Shown in pieces: positions 26,678-37,567 of a stretch of 64,000 nt of DNA. The notes beneath the pieces are model-generated. The model worked only from the letters and a program-made list of their open reading frames with translations. It was not told the origin of the DNA and made no database searches. Within the stretch, counting starts at the first letter, position 1. Each line of letters starts with the position of its first letter. This DNA is from Pseudomonas frederiksbergensis (GTDB lineage Bacteria; Pseudomonadota; Gammaproteobacteria; Pseudomonadales; Pseudomonadaceae): positions 186,001 to 250,000 of the forward strand of contig NZ_JAAUOE010000002.1 of NCBI RefSeq assembly GCF_017114915.1. Direction: 5' to 3'. Made by a program: the position numbers and the translations under genes.

Positions 26678-27031
26678 ATGAACCTCGCCCCCAACTTCCC
26701 CGACGACCACGCCATGCACCTGCTCATGCAGTTGCTGCACGAAGAACTCGGCCTGCCTGAACGCAAAACCATCAGCCTCACCACCTCGATCAACTTCGAC
26801 CTGGGTTGCGACGGCGCCGATGCGCGGCAGCTGATGGAAGCGCTGGAGGAACAGTTCGCCATCGACTTCGTCGACTACGACGCATATCGGTATTTTAAGC
26901 CGGAAGGGTTTGATGTGTTTCTCAAGCGCCGGGCGAAGGGGCGTGGCGACAAAGTCCCGCTGACCATTGGCATGCTCTACCAAGCAGTCAAGAAGCAACG
27001 GTGGGACACGCAGAAAGTGGAAGAGGTCTAG
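26678..27031 (+). CDS. DUF1493 acyl-carrier-like protein
   Basis: A 117-residue protein of the DUF1493 family, which resembles acyl carrier proteins but usually lacks the pantetheine site. Visible: LLHEELGLPERKTISLTTSI, LGCDGADARQLMEALEEQF, VDYDAYRYFKPEG and PLTIGMLYQAVK. The DGAD stretch sits where carrier proteins carry DSL; the serine is missing. Role unknown. It is divergent from the pyocin gene (208-base gap) and is the last gene of the accessory region. Confidence 0.75.
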   Translation: MNLAPNFPDDHAMHLLMQLLHEELGLPERKTISLTTSINFDLGCDGADARQLMEALEEQFAIDFVDYDAYRYFKPEGFDVFLKRRAKGRGDKVPLTIGMLYQAVKKQRWDTQKVEEV

Positions 27032-27130
27032 CAGATCAGCGCAACAGAAGTGGCATTATTCTGGCTGTTTTGCGTGTTTACTGCGGGAATATTGCCAGTT
27101 ATGCCTCAAAGGAACTGAAGCAGCGCCCAC

Positions 27131-27158
27131 AAAAAAGCCGCCCTCAAAGGGCGGCTTT
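27131..27158 (-). terminator. terminator after pckA
   Basis: On the minus strand AAAGCCGCCC-TTTGA-GGGCGGCTTTTTT, a perfect 10-bp stem plus T run, 27 bases past the pckA stop. On the plus strand it also closes the DUF1493 transcript. Confidence 0.9.
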
Positions 27159-27184
27159 CTCTTACCTCAAACCACTACCGATTC

Positions 27185-28786
<1,602 letters not shown>

Positions 28787-28905
28787 CTACTACCGCGAAA
28801 AAAGTGGGCCGGATTATGCCAGAAAAGCCCAAAAAGTGTAGGGCCCTCCCGTCAGAACGGCGTTATTCCGGCGTTAAGCAGTGAATTTACCTGCGCTGAA
28901 ACGTT

Positions 28906-29808
28906 TTAGTGACGGGTATCTGACGGCGTATCGACCCCTGCACCGGCAAACAATTGGACGATATCAGCCGCGTCGAACAGGTAGCGTTCATTGCAAAACT
29001 GGCAATCGATCTCGATGCTGCCGCCATGTTCGACGACCAGCTTCTGAGCATCCTCCAGACCCAGACTGACCAGCGCATTGCCCGAGCGTTCCCGGGAGCA
29101 GCTGCAACGGAAGCGCAGTTTCTGCACGTCGAACAGGCGTACTTGCTCTTCGTGGTAGAGGCGATGGAGCACGGTTTCGTTGTCCAGGCTCAGCAATTCA
29201 TCGGCGCTCAGGGTGTTGGCCAGGGCGGTGATGTGCTGCCAGCTGGCGGCGCGTTCTTCCTCATCTTTCAGACGGTCGGCCGGTAATTGCTGCAGCAACA
29301 TGCCGCGGGCACGGCGGCCGTCGGCGTACAGCTTGAAGCGGGTGCCGACCTGCTGCGACATGACGAAATAGTTGGTGAAGCAATCGGCCAGGGTTTCGCC
29401 ATCGAGATCGACGATGCCCTGGTAGCGCTGGCCCTGACTTGGGTCGACAGTCAGCGCCAACACGCCATTGGGCATCAGGTCGGCGAGGGTCGCATCGGGC
29501 GCGATCTGCTCGGCGTGGTAACGGGCCAGGCCACGAATTTCGCGCTCGCTGGAGCACTCGATCATCAGCAACGGCACCGGGCCTTCGGAACGGGCCTGAA
29601 GAATCAGCAAGCCATCGAACTTCAAAGTGCCCACCAACAACGCTGCCGCCGCCATCAGCTCGCCCAGCAGTTGCGCGACCGGCTCCGGATAGGCGTGTTT
29701 GGCGAGGACTTCGGCATAGCTACGTTCCAACCCGACCAGCTCGCCTCGGGTGTCGCTGTCATCGAAGATGAAGCGTTGGGTGTAGTCGGTATCCGCTAGA
29801 TCGGTCAT
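28906..29808 (-). CDS. hslO: Hsp33 redox-regulated chaperone
   Basis: A cytoplasmic holdase activated by oxidation of zinc-bound cysteines under heat and hypochlorite stress. The 300-residue protein has the C-terminal zinc centre CSCSRE ... CQFC (four Cys), and the N-terminal [13 protein letters not shown] that begins the substrate-binding domain. ATG 29806-29808 (MTDLADTD) is preferred on homology; a frame nine codons longer exists. hslR is upstream on the same strand but a terminator lies between, so expression may be partly independent. Confidence 0.95.
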   Translation of the reverse strand: MTDLADTDYTQRFIFDDSDTRGELVGLERSYAEVLAKHAYPEPVAQLLGELMAAAALLVGTLKFDGLLILQARSEGPVPLLMIECSSEREIRGLARYHAEQIAPDATLADLMPNGVLALTVDPSQGQRYQGIVDLDGETLADCFTNYFVMSQQVGTRFKLYADGRRARGMLLQQLPADRLKDEEERAASWQHITALANTLSADELLSLDNETVLHRLYHEEQVRLFDVQKLRFRCSCSRERSGNALVSLGLEDAQKLVVEHGGSIEIDCQFCNERYLFDAADIVQLFAGAGVDTPSDTRH

Positions 29809-29845
29809 AGGTCTGGGTATCTGAAGTGGTGACAAAAAAGGTTAC

Positions 29846-29879
29846 AAAAACTGAACGTCGCGCCGAGGCGCAAGTTCAG
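29846..29879 (-). terminator. terminator between hslR and hslO
   Basis: On the minus strand CTGAAC...GCGCC-TC-GGCGC...GTTCAG forms a long imperfect hairpin, followed by TTTTTG and a second T run. It is about 155 bases after the hslR stop and 38 bases before hslO. Confidence 0.7.
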
Positions 29880-30034
29880 CCATGGCGGCATTTTATGAAC
29901 AAACCGGGGTTGTTCCAAGCAAGGTCAAACCCATGGTTTTCGACGAACGGCATTTCCGCCTGCTCAAAGCACCGCTGGCGAACTCCTCATATGGCTGCAC
30001 AGGTGCACGATTGCAAGTCTGTGCCCGACGGCCG

Positions 30035-30445
30035 TCACGATTCGTCGTTGCTGTTACCGCGAAACTTGAACAGATCCCGGCGCTGTTTCTTGCTCGGCTT
30101 GCCGTCGGTACTCACGCCCAATGCCCCGGCCTTGCGCAGGGCAGCAGCCGCTTCGCGTTTGGCGATGCTGGCTTCGGTTTCGGCATACAGGGTCTGAGCC
30201 TCCGGCGCGCCACGGCGCACGATTGACAAGGCCTGGACCACCACCGTGCGTTCCTCGAAACCGGTGCGGATCTGAAACTCATCGCCGATCCTCGGCTCCT
30301 TGCCCGGCTTGCAACGCTCACCCCGGCAATGCACCTTGCCGCTTTCGATTGCAGCCTTGGCCAAGGCACGTGTTTTATAAAAACGCGCGGCCCACAACCA
30401 TTTATCGAGACGGACCTTGTCGTCCTCTTCGCTTTTTTGTGCCAT
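30035..30445 (-). CDS. hslR: Hsp15 ribosome-associated heat-shock protein
   Basis: An RNA-binding S4-domain protein that rescues 50S subunits carrying stalled nascent chains. The 136-residue protein has the S4 motif VRLDKWLWAARFYKTRALA (residues about 11-29) followed by GKVHCRGERCKPG, and a basic C-terminus (KPSKKQRRDLFKF). GAGGT lies eight bases before the ATG. The neighbourhood hslR-hslO matches E. coli. Confidence 0.95.
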   Translation of the reverse strand: MAQKSEEDDKVRLDKWLWAARFYKTRALAKAAIESGKVHCRGERCKPGKEPRIGDEFQIRTGFEERTVVVQALSIVRRGAPEAQTLYAETEASIAKREAAAALRKAGALGVSTDGKPSKKQRRDLFKFRGNSNDES

Positions 30446-30550
30446 TGGATGACCTCATTCTGAAATATCGATGAACTGTACTACCGTTTCTGTCGTGCCA
30501 TGAATCTCCACGCGGTGGATTAGAATGCAGGCATTCCCCGCAATTGAGGG

Positions 30551-30661
30551 ATGGAAATCCGGGCAGTAGATATCTGTCGCCTTTTACCCATTATTCTGCG
30601 TGAATACCGCGAATTCGGCCGCACGCGGCCTGAGCGTTTTTTGCCGGTTGAGCACTATTGA
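30551..30661 (+). CDS. short ORF coupled to rimB (possible rimA)
   Basis: An open frame of 36 codons (MEIRAVDICRLLPIILREYR, then [16 protein letters not shown]) whose TGA overlaps the TTG start of rimB by two bases (TTGA). GAGGG lies directly in front of the ATG. The Pseudomonas rim operon is described as rimA-rimB-rimK with a small first gene, so this could be rimA or a leader peptide. It also overlaps a terminator-like hairpin, GGCCGCACGCGGCC (30617-30630) with TTTTTT at 30637-30642. Short length keeps confidence low. Confidence 0.4.
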   Translation: MEIRAVDICRLLPIILREYREFGRTRPERFLPVEHY

Positions 30662-31137
30662 AGACATTTGACCATTTGACCGTTATCGGTCTGCGCGAGT
30701 GGGTGGCGCTCCCGGATTTGGGAGTCGCGGGCCTTCGGGCAAAAATCGACACTGGCGCCAGCACCTCCAGCCTGCATGCCACTGACATCGAGCCATTCGA
30801 GCGCGATGGGGAACAGTGGGTACGCTTCACCGCGCACCTGGGCACGGTGGTGCAATTGCGGCACCGGCGCTGCGAAGCCCCGCTGGTGACGATGAAAACC
30901 ATTAAAAGCTCCAACGGCCACGCGCAGATGCGCTACGTGGTCAGTACCACCCTGGCCCTCGGTGATCGGGTCTGGCGGGTCGAGTTCACCCTCGCCTGCC
31001 GCAAGTCCATGCGTTATCGCCTGTTACTCGGTTCCAAAGCTCTGATCGACGGCCAGTTGGTGGTCAATCCGGGCACCAAATATGTACAAGACAAGCCGGT
31101 GTTCCCGGTATCTACCTTCTCCACAGGTGTTGCATGA
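30658..31137 (+). CDS. rimB: RimB, retropepsin-like zinc-protease family protein
   Basis: A 159-residue member of the family annotated as ATP-dependent zinc protease (PF05618), which adopts a retroviral-aspartic-protease fold. The catalytic-type motif [13 protein letters not shown] (residues about 29-41) and the second half [19 protein letters not shown] are present. In P. fluorescens RimB controls RimK-mediated glutamylation of ribosomal protein S6. The start appears to be TTG 30658, overlapping the upstream short ORF; no better in-frame ATG exists. Its stop overlaps rimK by four bases. Confidence 0.88.
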   Translation: MKTFDHLTVIGLREWVALPDLGVAGLRAKIDTGASTSSLHATDIEPFERDGEQWVRFTAHLGTVVQLRHRRCEAPLVTMKTIKSSNGHAQMRYVVSTTLALGDRVWRVEFTLACRKSMRYRLLLGSKALIDGQLVVNPGTKYVQDKPVFPVSTFSTGVA

Positions 31138-32039
31138 AGATCGCTGTGCTGTCGCGGAATCCGCGTCTGTATTCCACCCGTCGTCTGGTCGAAGCCGGTA
31201 TGGAGCGTGGCCATGAAATGGTGGTGATCGACACCCTGCGCGCCTACATGAACATTGCCAGTCACAAGCCGCAAATCCACTACCGGGGCAAACCGCTGGA
31301 GGGTTTCGATGCGGTGATCCCGCGGATCGGTGCGTCGGTGACGTTTTATGGCTGCGCGGTGCTGCGCCAGTTCGAAATGATGGGGGTGTTTCCGCTCAAC
31401 GAGTCGGTGGCCATCGCCCGCTCGCGAGACAAACTGCGCTCGCTGCAATTGCTGTCGCGCCGGGGAATCGGTTTGCCGGTCACCGGTTTTGCCCACTCCC
31501 CGGATGACATTCCCGACTTGATCGAGATGGTCAACGGCGCGCCGCTGGTGATCAAGGTGCTGGAAGGCACCCAGGGCATCGGGGTGGTGCTGTGTGAAAC
31601 GGCGACAGCGGCGGAGTCAGTCATCGAGGCCTTCATGGGCCTGAAGCAGAACATCATGGTCCAGGAATACATCAAGGAAGCCGGCGGCGCGGACATCCGT
31701 TGTTTCGTGGTCGGCGACAAAGTGATCGCGGCGATGAAGCGCCAGGCCAAGCCGGGGGAGTTTCGCTCCAATCTGCATCGCGGCGGCAGTGCAAGCCTGA
31801 TCAAGATCACCCCGGAAGAACGCATGACCGCATTGCGTGCGGCGAAGGTCATGGGTCTGGCGGTGGCGGGTGTGGATATCCTGCGCTCCAATCATGGCCC
31901 GCTGGTGATGGAAGTGAACTCGTCGCCGGGTCTGGAGGGGATTGAAACCACCACCGGAAAGAACGTGGCGGGGATCATCATCGAGCATCTGGAGAAGAAT
32001 GGCGGGCCGAATATGACGCGGACCAAAGGGAAGGGTTAG
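31134..32039 (+). CDS. rimK: ribosomal protein S6 glutamate ligase
   Basis: An ATP-grasp ligase that adds glutamate residues to the C-terminus of S6, remodelling translation. The 301-residue enzyme has the N-terminal [30 protein letters not shown], the ATP-grasp segments [17 protein letters not shown] and [19 protein letters not shown], and the magnesium-binding end [14 protein letters not shown]. It is the last gene of the rim operon (ATGA overlap with rimB), with a terminator-like repeat 15 bases downstream. Confidence 0.95.
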   Translation: MKIAVLSRNPRLYSTRRLVEAGMERGHEMVVIDTLRAYMNIASHKPQIHYRGKPLEGFDAVIPRIGASVTFYGCAVLRQFEMMGVFPLNESVAIARSRDKLRSLQLLSRRGIGLPVTGFAHSPDDIPDLIEMVNGAPLVIKVLEGTQGIGVVLCETATAAESVIEAFMGLKQNIMVQEYIKEAGGADIRCFVVGDKVIAAMKRQAKPGEFRSNLHRGGSASLIKITPEERMTALRAAKVMGLAVAGVDILRSNHGPLVMEVNSSPGLEGIETTTGKNVAGIIIEHLEKNGGPNMTRTKGKG

Positions 32040-32053
32040 AAAAGCAGCTTCAA

Positions 32054-32105
32054 GCTACAAGTTTCAAGCGGCAAGTAAAAGCCGCTGTAGCTTGTAGCTG
32101 TTTTT
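32054..32105 (+). terminator. repeat-type terminator between rimK and envZ
   Basis: AGCTACAAG...CTTGTAGCT (9-bp arms) encloses GCGGC...GCCGC; TTTTT follows at 32101. Elements of this AGCTTCAAGCTACAAG type recur in Pseudomonas genomes as repeats, so it is both a repeat and a plausible terminator between converging genes. Confidence 0.7.
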
Positions 32106-33417
32106 AAACCGCATCCCGCGGCAACATCAACCCAAGCGGCAATCGCACCCGCGCTTCCAGCCCGCCACCGGGCCGGTTGCGTAACTCGACATTGCCGCCA
32201 TGCATCGAAGCGATCCGCTTCACGATCGCCAGGCCCAGCCCGGTCCCTTTCCCGCCGCGGGCCCGATCGCCGCGAGTGAACGGGTTGAAGATCGCTTCCA
32301 GTTCCGACGGATCGATCCCCGCGCCACGGTCCATGACACTCAACACCACATACGGCGCACTGGTATCCCCGGACACATAAGCCGCCACTTCGACGCCGCT
32401 GCCGGCGTGATGCAAAGCATTGCCGATCAGGTTGTTCAGCAGCCGCTTCATCGACACCCGCCGCAACGGAAACGGCTGGATCGGCTCCAGGCGCAAGTGC
32501 ACTTTTTCTTCGTTCTGGTTGTACGGCGCGGCGACTTCGCGAACCAGCTCGCTCAGGTCCACTTCCTCCACCGACTCGTCTCGCCCGTCACGAATGAACG
32601 CCAGGAACTGGTCGAGAATCGCATCCATGTCTTCGATGTCGCGGATCATGTCGTCGGTCAGGTCGCTGTGGTCACCCATCAATTCCAGGGATAGCCGCAA
32701 ACGGGTCAACGGCGTGCGCAGGTCGTGGGACACCCCGGCCAGCATCAGTTCGCGCTCGCGGCCGGCCTGTTCGACGTCTTCGGCCATCTGGTTGAAGGCG
32801 CGATACACCTCGGTCATCTCACTCGGTGTATCACTGATCGGCAGGCGCACACTGCGGCCCTGACCCAGTTGCCGCGCGGCATAGACCAATCGTTTCAACG
32901 GTTGATTGAGCTGGCTGACGAAGATCCATGCCGAAGCGGTGGATAGCAGACCAATGGCGAGGAACCAGCCGAGCACGTTCCAGATTTTCTGGCCACGCAA
33001 CGGATGCGGGTACAGCGGCACTTTCAGCCAGCCATCGCCCAGACTGGGCGCCCGAACCCACAGCGCCGGTGGCGAGTGCATGCGTAATCGCACTTCGGTG
33101 TCGGCCCCCAGTTCGGCTTGCATCTGGCGCTGGTAGATTTCGCTGTAAGGCCAGTGCTGTTCGCCTTCCGGCACACCGGCGCCGACCACCCGAATCAAGG
33201 TCGCAGCATCGGCAATCTTTGCGCGGTTCTCTTCATCGGCGGCCCAATAGGCGCGCAACGTCAGGGCGACGCCGTGACTGTATTGGCGATCCACCAGTAC
33301 GTCTTCGTTCATCAACAGATAAACCAGCGTCAGCGCCTTGGAGAACAGGACGACGATCAGCACCAGCCACAGGGTGCGGGAGAAGAAGCTCTGGGGGAAC
33401 CAAACAGGGGTTTTCAT
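32104..33417 (-). CDS. envZ: EnvZ/AmgS-type sensor histidine kinase
   Basis: The membrane sensor of the OmpR/EnvZ pair (AmgS in P. aeruginosa, which governs envelope stress and aminoglycoside tolerance). 437 residues: membrane segments at about 15-33 and 150-172, a periplasmic sensor loop between, a HAMP domain (NQPLKRLVYAARQLGQG), the phospho-acceptor H-box LAGVSHDLRTPLTRLRLSLE, then N/G boxes NLIGNALHHAG, DRGAGI and GKGTGLGLAIV. It follows ompR on the same strand after 115 bases that hold a degenerate REP element. The Shine-Dalgarno (AGCGG) is weak. Confidence 0.93.
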   Translation of the reverse strand: MKTPVWFPQSFFSRTLWLVLIVVLFSKALTLVYLLMNEDVLVDRQYSHGVALTLRAYWAADEENRAKIADAATLIRVVGAGVPEGEQHWPYSEIYQRQMQAELGADTEVRLRMHSPPALWVRAPSLGDGWLKVPLYPHPLRGQKIWNVLGWFLAIGLLSTASAWIFVSQLNQPLKRLVYAARQLGQGRSVRLPISDTPSEMTEVYRAFNQMAEDVEQAGRERELMLAGVSHDLRTPLTRLRLSLELMGDHSDLTDDMIRDIEDMDAILDQFLAFIRDGRDESVEEVDLSELVREVAAPYNQNEEKVHLRLEPIQPFPLRRVSMKRLLNNLIGNALHHAGSGVEVAAYVSGDTSAPYVVLSVMDRGAGIDPSELEAIFNPFTRGDRARGGKGTGLGLAIVKRIASMHGGNVELRNRPGGGLEARVRLPLGLMLPRDAV

Positions 33418-33437
33418 GGGTAACCGCTACACACTTG

Positions 33438-33524
33438 CAGGAGCGAGCCATGCTCGCATATTGCGGATCGCGAGTCTGCGGCCAAGGCCATCCGACCCGT
33501 TACCCGCAAGACCCGCTCCTACAA
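33438..33524. repeat. degenerate REP-like element in ompR-envZ gap
   Basis: CAGGAGCGAGCCATGCTCGC at the left and CGCAAGACCCGCTCCTACAA at the right recall the arms of the REP family at 11911 and 37385, but the stem is broken. It lies inside an operon, so it could lower envZ relative to ompR expression. Confidence 0.6.
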
Positions 33525-33532
33525 ATCATCAA

Positions 33533-34273
33533 TCACTTCGTGGCGGCGCCATCCGGAACGAACACATAACCCACGCCCCAGACGGTCTGGATGTAGCGTG
33601 GTTTGGACGGATCGGGCTCGATCATCCGGCGCAGACGGGAGATCTGCACATCGATGGAACGCTCCAGGGCATCCCACTCGCGGCCGCGGGCCAGGTTCAT
33701 CAGCTTGTCGCGGGTCAGTGGCTGACGGGCGTTCATGACCAGGGCCTTGAGTACCGCGAACTCACCGGTGGTGAGCATATGCACTTCGTCGCCGCGCTTG
33801 AGTTCGCGGGTGGCCAGGGACAATACGTAATCGCCGAACGTGACGTTTTCGTCTTCGCTACCCGGTGCGCCCGGCACTGGTGCCGCCTGGCGCCGCAGCA
33901 CCGCTTTGACCCGGGCCATCAATTCGTCCGGGTTGAACGGCTTGGCCAGGTAGTCGTCGGCGCCCAGCTCCAGGCCTTTGATGCGGCTCAGCTCGTCGCC
34001 CTTGGCGGTGAGCATGATGATCGGAATCTGATTGTTCGCCGCACGCAGACGACGGCAGGCGGTCAGGCCATCTTCGCCGGGCAGCATCAGGTCGAGGACG
34101 ACCAGGTTGAACACTTCACGCGCCAGCAGGCGATCCATTTGTTCGGTGTTCGGGACGGTGCGGGCGCGGTAGCCCTTGCTGACGAAAAAGCGCTCCAGCA
34201 GGCTGCTCAGCCCCGGATCGTCGTCAACGATAAGAATTTTTTCGCCTTCAGCAGTTTGTGCAGTGCTGCTCAT
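33533..34273 (-). CDS. ompR: OmpR/AmgR-type response regulator
   Basis: The DNA-binding partner of EnvZ. 246 residues: receiver domain (about 10-125) with phospho-acceptor Asp in LVVLDLMLPGEDG and the acidic pair IVDDDPG, switch Lys in YLAKPF, then a winged-helix domain (about 150-240, LTTGEFAVLKALVMNARQPL, ISRLRRMIEPDPSKPRYIQ). AAGGAG is seven bases from the ATG. First gene of ompR-envZ, divergent from tex. Confidence 0.95.
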   Translation of the reverse strand: MSSTAQTAEGEKILIVDDDPGLSSLLERFFVSKGYRARTVPNTEQMDRLLAREVFNLVVLDLMLPGEDGLTACRRLRAANNQIPIIMLTAKGDELSRIKGLELGADDYLAKPFNPDELMARVKAVLRRQAAPVPGAPGSEDENVTFGDYVLSLATRELKRGDEVHMLTTGEFAVLKALVMNARQPLTRDKLMNLARGREWDALERSIDVQISRLRRMIEPDPSKPRYIQTVWGVGYVFVPDGAATK

Positions 34274-34634
34274 TGGATGCTCCTTTTAGCTCGGCGCGCA
34301 TTATGGCGTAGCTGCCGTTATACGCACCGTGTGCATTGTTAGCAGATTTTTCCTGCCCCGCCAGAAAACCGGCCTTTGCGCCTATAGCCTTCAATGCCCC
34401 CGCATGACCGAACGCTGGTTATAATGCGCGGCCTTTTGTGTCAGGCAACGTCTGATCGTTATTGCCGGTAGCCGCTTTTTATTTTCATGGTGCTGGCAGT
34501 AATTGTTCGATTTCACGGGTCAACGGCAAGCCTGTTGATCCAGGTAGCGGTGCACGCCAGGCCGCTCAACCAGACTCGCCGCGCCTTTATCTGTGCGCCT
34601 GCGAGCCTGCTTTCACAATTTGTCAGGTGGTTTT
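34274..34634 (+). promoter_or_regulatory. ompR-tex divergent intergenic region
   Basis: A 361-base gap without gene. A perfect TATAAT lies at 34420-34425 pointing at tex, with only a weak -35 match near 34397-34402, giving an RNA leader of about 200 bases. The leader contains short open frames that lack ribosome binding sites. No clear terminator or riboswitch was seen. Confidence 0.45.
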
Positions 34635-36959
34635 ATGGACAGCATCAACAGCCGCATCGCCGAGGAACTCGGTGTACGCCCACAACAGGTCGAAGCGGCC
34701 GTCGCGCTACTCGATGAAGGCTCCACGGTGCCCTTCATCGCCCGCTACCGGAAAGAAGTGACCGGCAGCCTCGATGACACGCAACTGCGTCATCTGGAAG
34801 AGCGACTGCGCTACCTGCGAGAACTCGACGAACGGCGTATCAGCATCCTTGCCAGCATCGCAGAGCAAGGCAAGCTGACCCCGCAACTCGAGCGCGACAT
34901 CAAACTCGCCGACACCAAGACCCGCCTTGAAGACTTGTACCTGCCGTACAAGCAGAAGCGCCGCACCAAGGGCCAGATCGCCCTGGAAGCCGGCCTCGGC
35001 GAGCTGGCCGATGGCCTGTTCAACGATCCGACCCTGAGCCCGGAAACCGAAGCCGCGCGCTTCATCGACGCCGAAAAAGGCGTGGCCGATGTGAAGGCCG
35101 CCCTTGAAGGCGCCAAGTACATCCTCATGGAGCGCTTCGCCGAAGACGCCGGCCTGCTGGACAAGTTGCGCAACTACCTCAAGCAGGAAGCCACCCTCAG
35201 CGCCCGCGTGATCGCCGGCAAAGAGGAGGAAGGCGCCAAGTTCCGCGACTACTTCGAACACGACGAACCGCTGAAAAGCATGCCGTCCCACCGCGCGCTG
35301 GCGATTTTCCGTGGCCGCAACGAAGGCATTCTCAGCTCCGCGCTGAAAGTCGGCGACGAACTGCCGGGCACCATGCACCCATGCGAAGGCATGATTGGCC
35401 AGCAGTTCGGCATCCAGAATCAGAACCGCCCTGCCGACAAATGGCTGGGTGAAGTGGTGCGCTGGACCTGGAAGGTCAAGCTCTACACCCACCTGGAAAC
35501 CGACCTGCTGGGCGAACTGCGCGATGGCGCCGAGACCGAAGCGATCAACGTGTTCGCCCACAACCTGCACGATCTGCTGCTGGCCGCTCCGGCCGGCCCG
35601 CGCGCGACCCTGGGCCTCGACCCGGGCCTGCGCACCGGTTGCAAGGTCGCCGTGGTCGACTCCACCGGCAAGCTGCTGGACCACGCCACGGTTTACCCGC
35701 ACGTGCCGCACAACAAGTGGGACCAGACCCTCGCCGTGCTCGCCGCCCTGTGCGCCAAGCATTCGGTGGACCTGATCGCCATCGGTAACGGCACCGCCAG
35801 CCGCGAGACCGACAAACTGGCCGCTGAACTGATCAAAAAATACCCAGCCATGAAGATGACCAAAGTCATGGTCTCCGAGGCCGGTGCATCGGTGTACTCG
35901 GCGTCGGAACTGGCTTCCAGGGAATTCCCGGACCTGGACGTGTCGATCCGTGGCGCGGTGTCCATCGCTCGTCGCCTGCAGGATCCACTGGCCGAGCTGG
36001 TGAAGATCGATCCGAAATCCATCGGCGTCGGCCAGTACCAGCACGACGTGTCGCAGCTGAAACTGGCGCGCGGCCTGGACGCGGTGGTCGAGGACTGCGT
36101 GAACGCCGTGGGTGTCGACGTCAATACCGCCTCCGTGGCGCTGCTGGCACGCATCTCCGGTCTCAATGCGACCCTGGCGCAGAACATCGTCGCCCACCGC
36201 GACGAGCACGGCGCGTTCAAAACCCGTGCGGCGCTGAAGAAAGTCGCCCGCCTGGGTGAAAAAACCTTCGAACAGGCCGCCGGTTTCCTGCGTGTGATGA
36301 ACGGTGACAACCCGCTGGATTCGTCCGCGGTTCACCCGGAAGCCTATCCGCTGGTGCAGCGCATTGCCGCTGAAACCGACCGCGACATTCGCTCGCTGAT
36401 CGGCGACGCCGCGTTCCTCAAGCGCCTGGATCCGAAGAAGTACACCGACGAAACGTTCGGCCTGCCGACGGTCACCGACATCCTGCAAGAGCTGGAAAAA
36501 CCCGGTCGCGACCCGCGTCCAGAGTTCAAGACCGCCGAATTCCAGGATGGCGTCGAAGATCTCAAGGACTTGCAACCGGGGATGATCCTCGAAGGCGTGG
36601 TCACCAACGTGACCAACTTCGGCGCATTCGTCGACATCGGCGTGCATCAGGACGGTCTGGTGCACATTTCCGCGCTGTCGGAGAAGTTCATCAAGGATCC
36701 GCGCGAAGCGGTGAAGGCCGGTGATGTGGTCAAGGTGAAGGTCATGGAAGTCGACATCCCGCGCAAACGCGTCGGCTTGTCGATGCGCATGAGCGACACC
36801 CCGGGCGAGAAGATCGACGGTGCCCGTGGTGCACGTCCGGGGTCGGCACCGCGCCCATCCCAGAACACTGCACCACGTAAGGAAACCACGGCAGCGGCCC
36901 CGGCCAACAACGCCATGGCCTCGCTGTTCGCCAACGCCAAGCAGTTGAAGAAACGCTGA
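34635..36959 (+). CDS. tex: Tex RNA-binding transcription accessory protein
   Basis: A conserved nucleic-acid-binding protein that influences transcription, toxin expression and stress tolerance. 774 residues: Tex N-terminal helical domain ([16 protein letters not shown]), YqgF-like RNase H fold (about 325-450, [18 protein letters not shown]), two helix-hairpin-helix units ([20 protein letters not shown]), and a C-terminal S1 domain (about 655-725, [20 protein letters not shown]). The last 50 residues are low-complexity Ala/Pro/Lys. ATG 34635 has AGGTGG seven bases upstream. It overlaps the next gene by one base. Confidence 0.95.
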   Translation: MDSINSRIAEELGVRPQQVEAAVALLDEGSTVPFIARYRKEVTGSLDDTQLRHLEERLRYLRELDERRISILASIAEQGKLTPQLERDIKLADTKTRLEDLYLPYKQKRRTKGQIALEAGLGELADGLFNDPTLSPETEAARFIDAEKGVADVKAALEGAKYILMERFAEDAGLLDKLRNYLKQEATLSARVIAGKEEEGAKFRDYFEHDEPLKSMPSHRALAIFRGRNEGILSSALKVGDELPGTMHPCEGMIGQQFGIQNQNRPADKWLGEVVRWTWKVKLYTHLETDLLGELRDGAETEAINVFAHNLHDLLLAAPAGPRATLGLDPGLRTGCKVAVVDSTGKLLDHATVYPHVPHNKWDQTLAVLAALCAKHSVDLIAIGNGTASRETDKLAAELIKKYPAMKMTKVMVSEAGASVYSASELASREFPDLDVSIRGAVSIARRLQDPLAELVKIDPKSIGVGQYQHDVSQLKLARGLDAVVEDCVNAVGVDVNTASVALLARISGLNATLAQNIVAHRDEHGAFKTRAALKKVARLGEKTFEQAAGFLRVMNGDNPLDSSAVHPEAYPLVQRIAAETDRDIRSLIGDAAFLKRLDPKKYTDETFGLPTVTDILQELEKPGRDPRPEFKTAEFQDGVEDLKDLQPGMILEGVVTNVTNFGAFVDIGVHQDGLVHISALSEKFIKDPREAVKAGDVVKVKVMEVDIPRKRVGLSMRMSDTPGEKIDGARGARPGSAPRPSQNTAPRKETTAAAPANNAMASLFANAKQLKKR

Positions 36960-37342
36960 TGGAGATCCCGGCCGGCTTGACCGAAAGCGCGTTTTTCAAG
37001 CTGCTGGGATGTCGCTTGCACAGCCTGGAAGCCGGGGTGGCGCAAGTCGCCCTGGCGCTTGAGCCAGAACTGCGCAATCGCGGCGGCAAACTGCACGGTG
37101 GGGCCTTGTTCAGTCTGGTGGACATTGCCATGGGGCTGGCCTGCTCCAGCACCCACGGCTTTGACCAGCAGAGCGCGACCATCGAGTGCAAGATCAACTA
37201 CATCCGCGCCGTCGCCGACGGTGAAGTCATGTGCACGGCACGGGTGATCCATCCGGGCCGCCGGACGCTGGTGGTCGAAGCCGATGTGATGCAAGGCGAC
37301 AAACTGGTCGCAAAAGCACAAGGCACGTTCGCTGTCCTGTAG
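36959..37342 (+). CDS. PaaI-type hot-dog thioesterase
   Basis: A 127-residue acyl-CoA thioesterase of the PaaI family; the RGGKLHGGALFSLVDIAMGLA segment (residues about 40-60) contains the HGG motif and catalytic Asp. Its ATG overlaps the tex stop (TGATG), so it is translated from the tex transcript. The thioesterase between tex and gshA is conserved in Pseudomonas. Substrate unknown. Confidence 0.85.
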   Translation: MEIPAGLTESAFFKLLGCRLHSLEAGVAQVALALEPELRNRGGKLHGGALFSLVDIAMGLACSSTHGFDQQSATIECKINYIRAVADGEVMCTARVIHPGRRTLVVEADVMQGDKLVAKAQGTFAVL

Positions 37343-37384
37343 CTACTGGTCATCAATTTGAGTTAATTTCGGCTCAACGAATCC

Positions 37385-37475
37385 TGTAGGAGCGAGCTTG
37401 CTCGCGAAGGCGGAGTGTCAGGCGACTTCAATGTTGACTGACACCCCCCTCTTCGCGAGCAAGCCCACTCCTACA
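37385..37475. repeat. REP-like inverted repeat upstream of gshA
   Basis: TGTAGGAGCGAGCTTGCTCG and CGAGCAAGCCCACTCCTACA are outer arms of a 91-bp element; the centre has GTCAG...CTGAC arms. Same family as 11911-11997. It follows the thioesterase stop by 43 bases. Confidence 0.85.
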
Positions 37476-37567
37476 AAACCAGGCGAAAACGCCAGTTTTA
37501 ACTTCACCCTTGTAGACCGTCTTGCCCACCCCCATATTGGGGCGACTGACGCGTGAAGGAATCCAAC

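Noticed and set aside
30617..30642. GGCCGCACGCGGCC followed by T run as a simple terminator of an upstream gene
   Set aside because: The gene upstream (hslR) runs in the opposite direction, so no plus-strand transcript from a gene ends here; an attenuator or chance pairing within the short ORF fits better.
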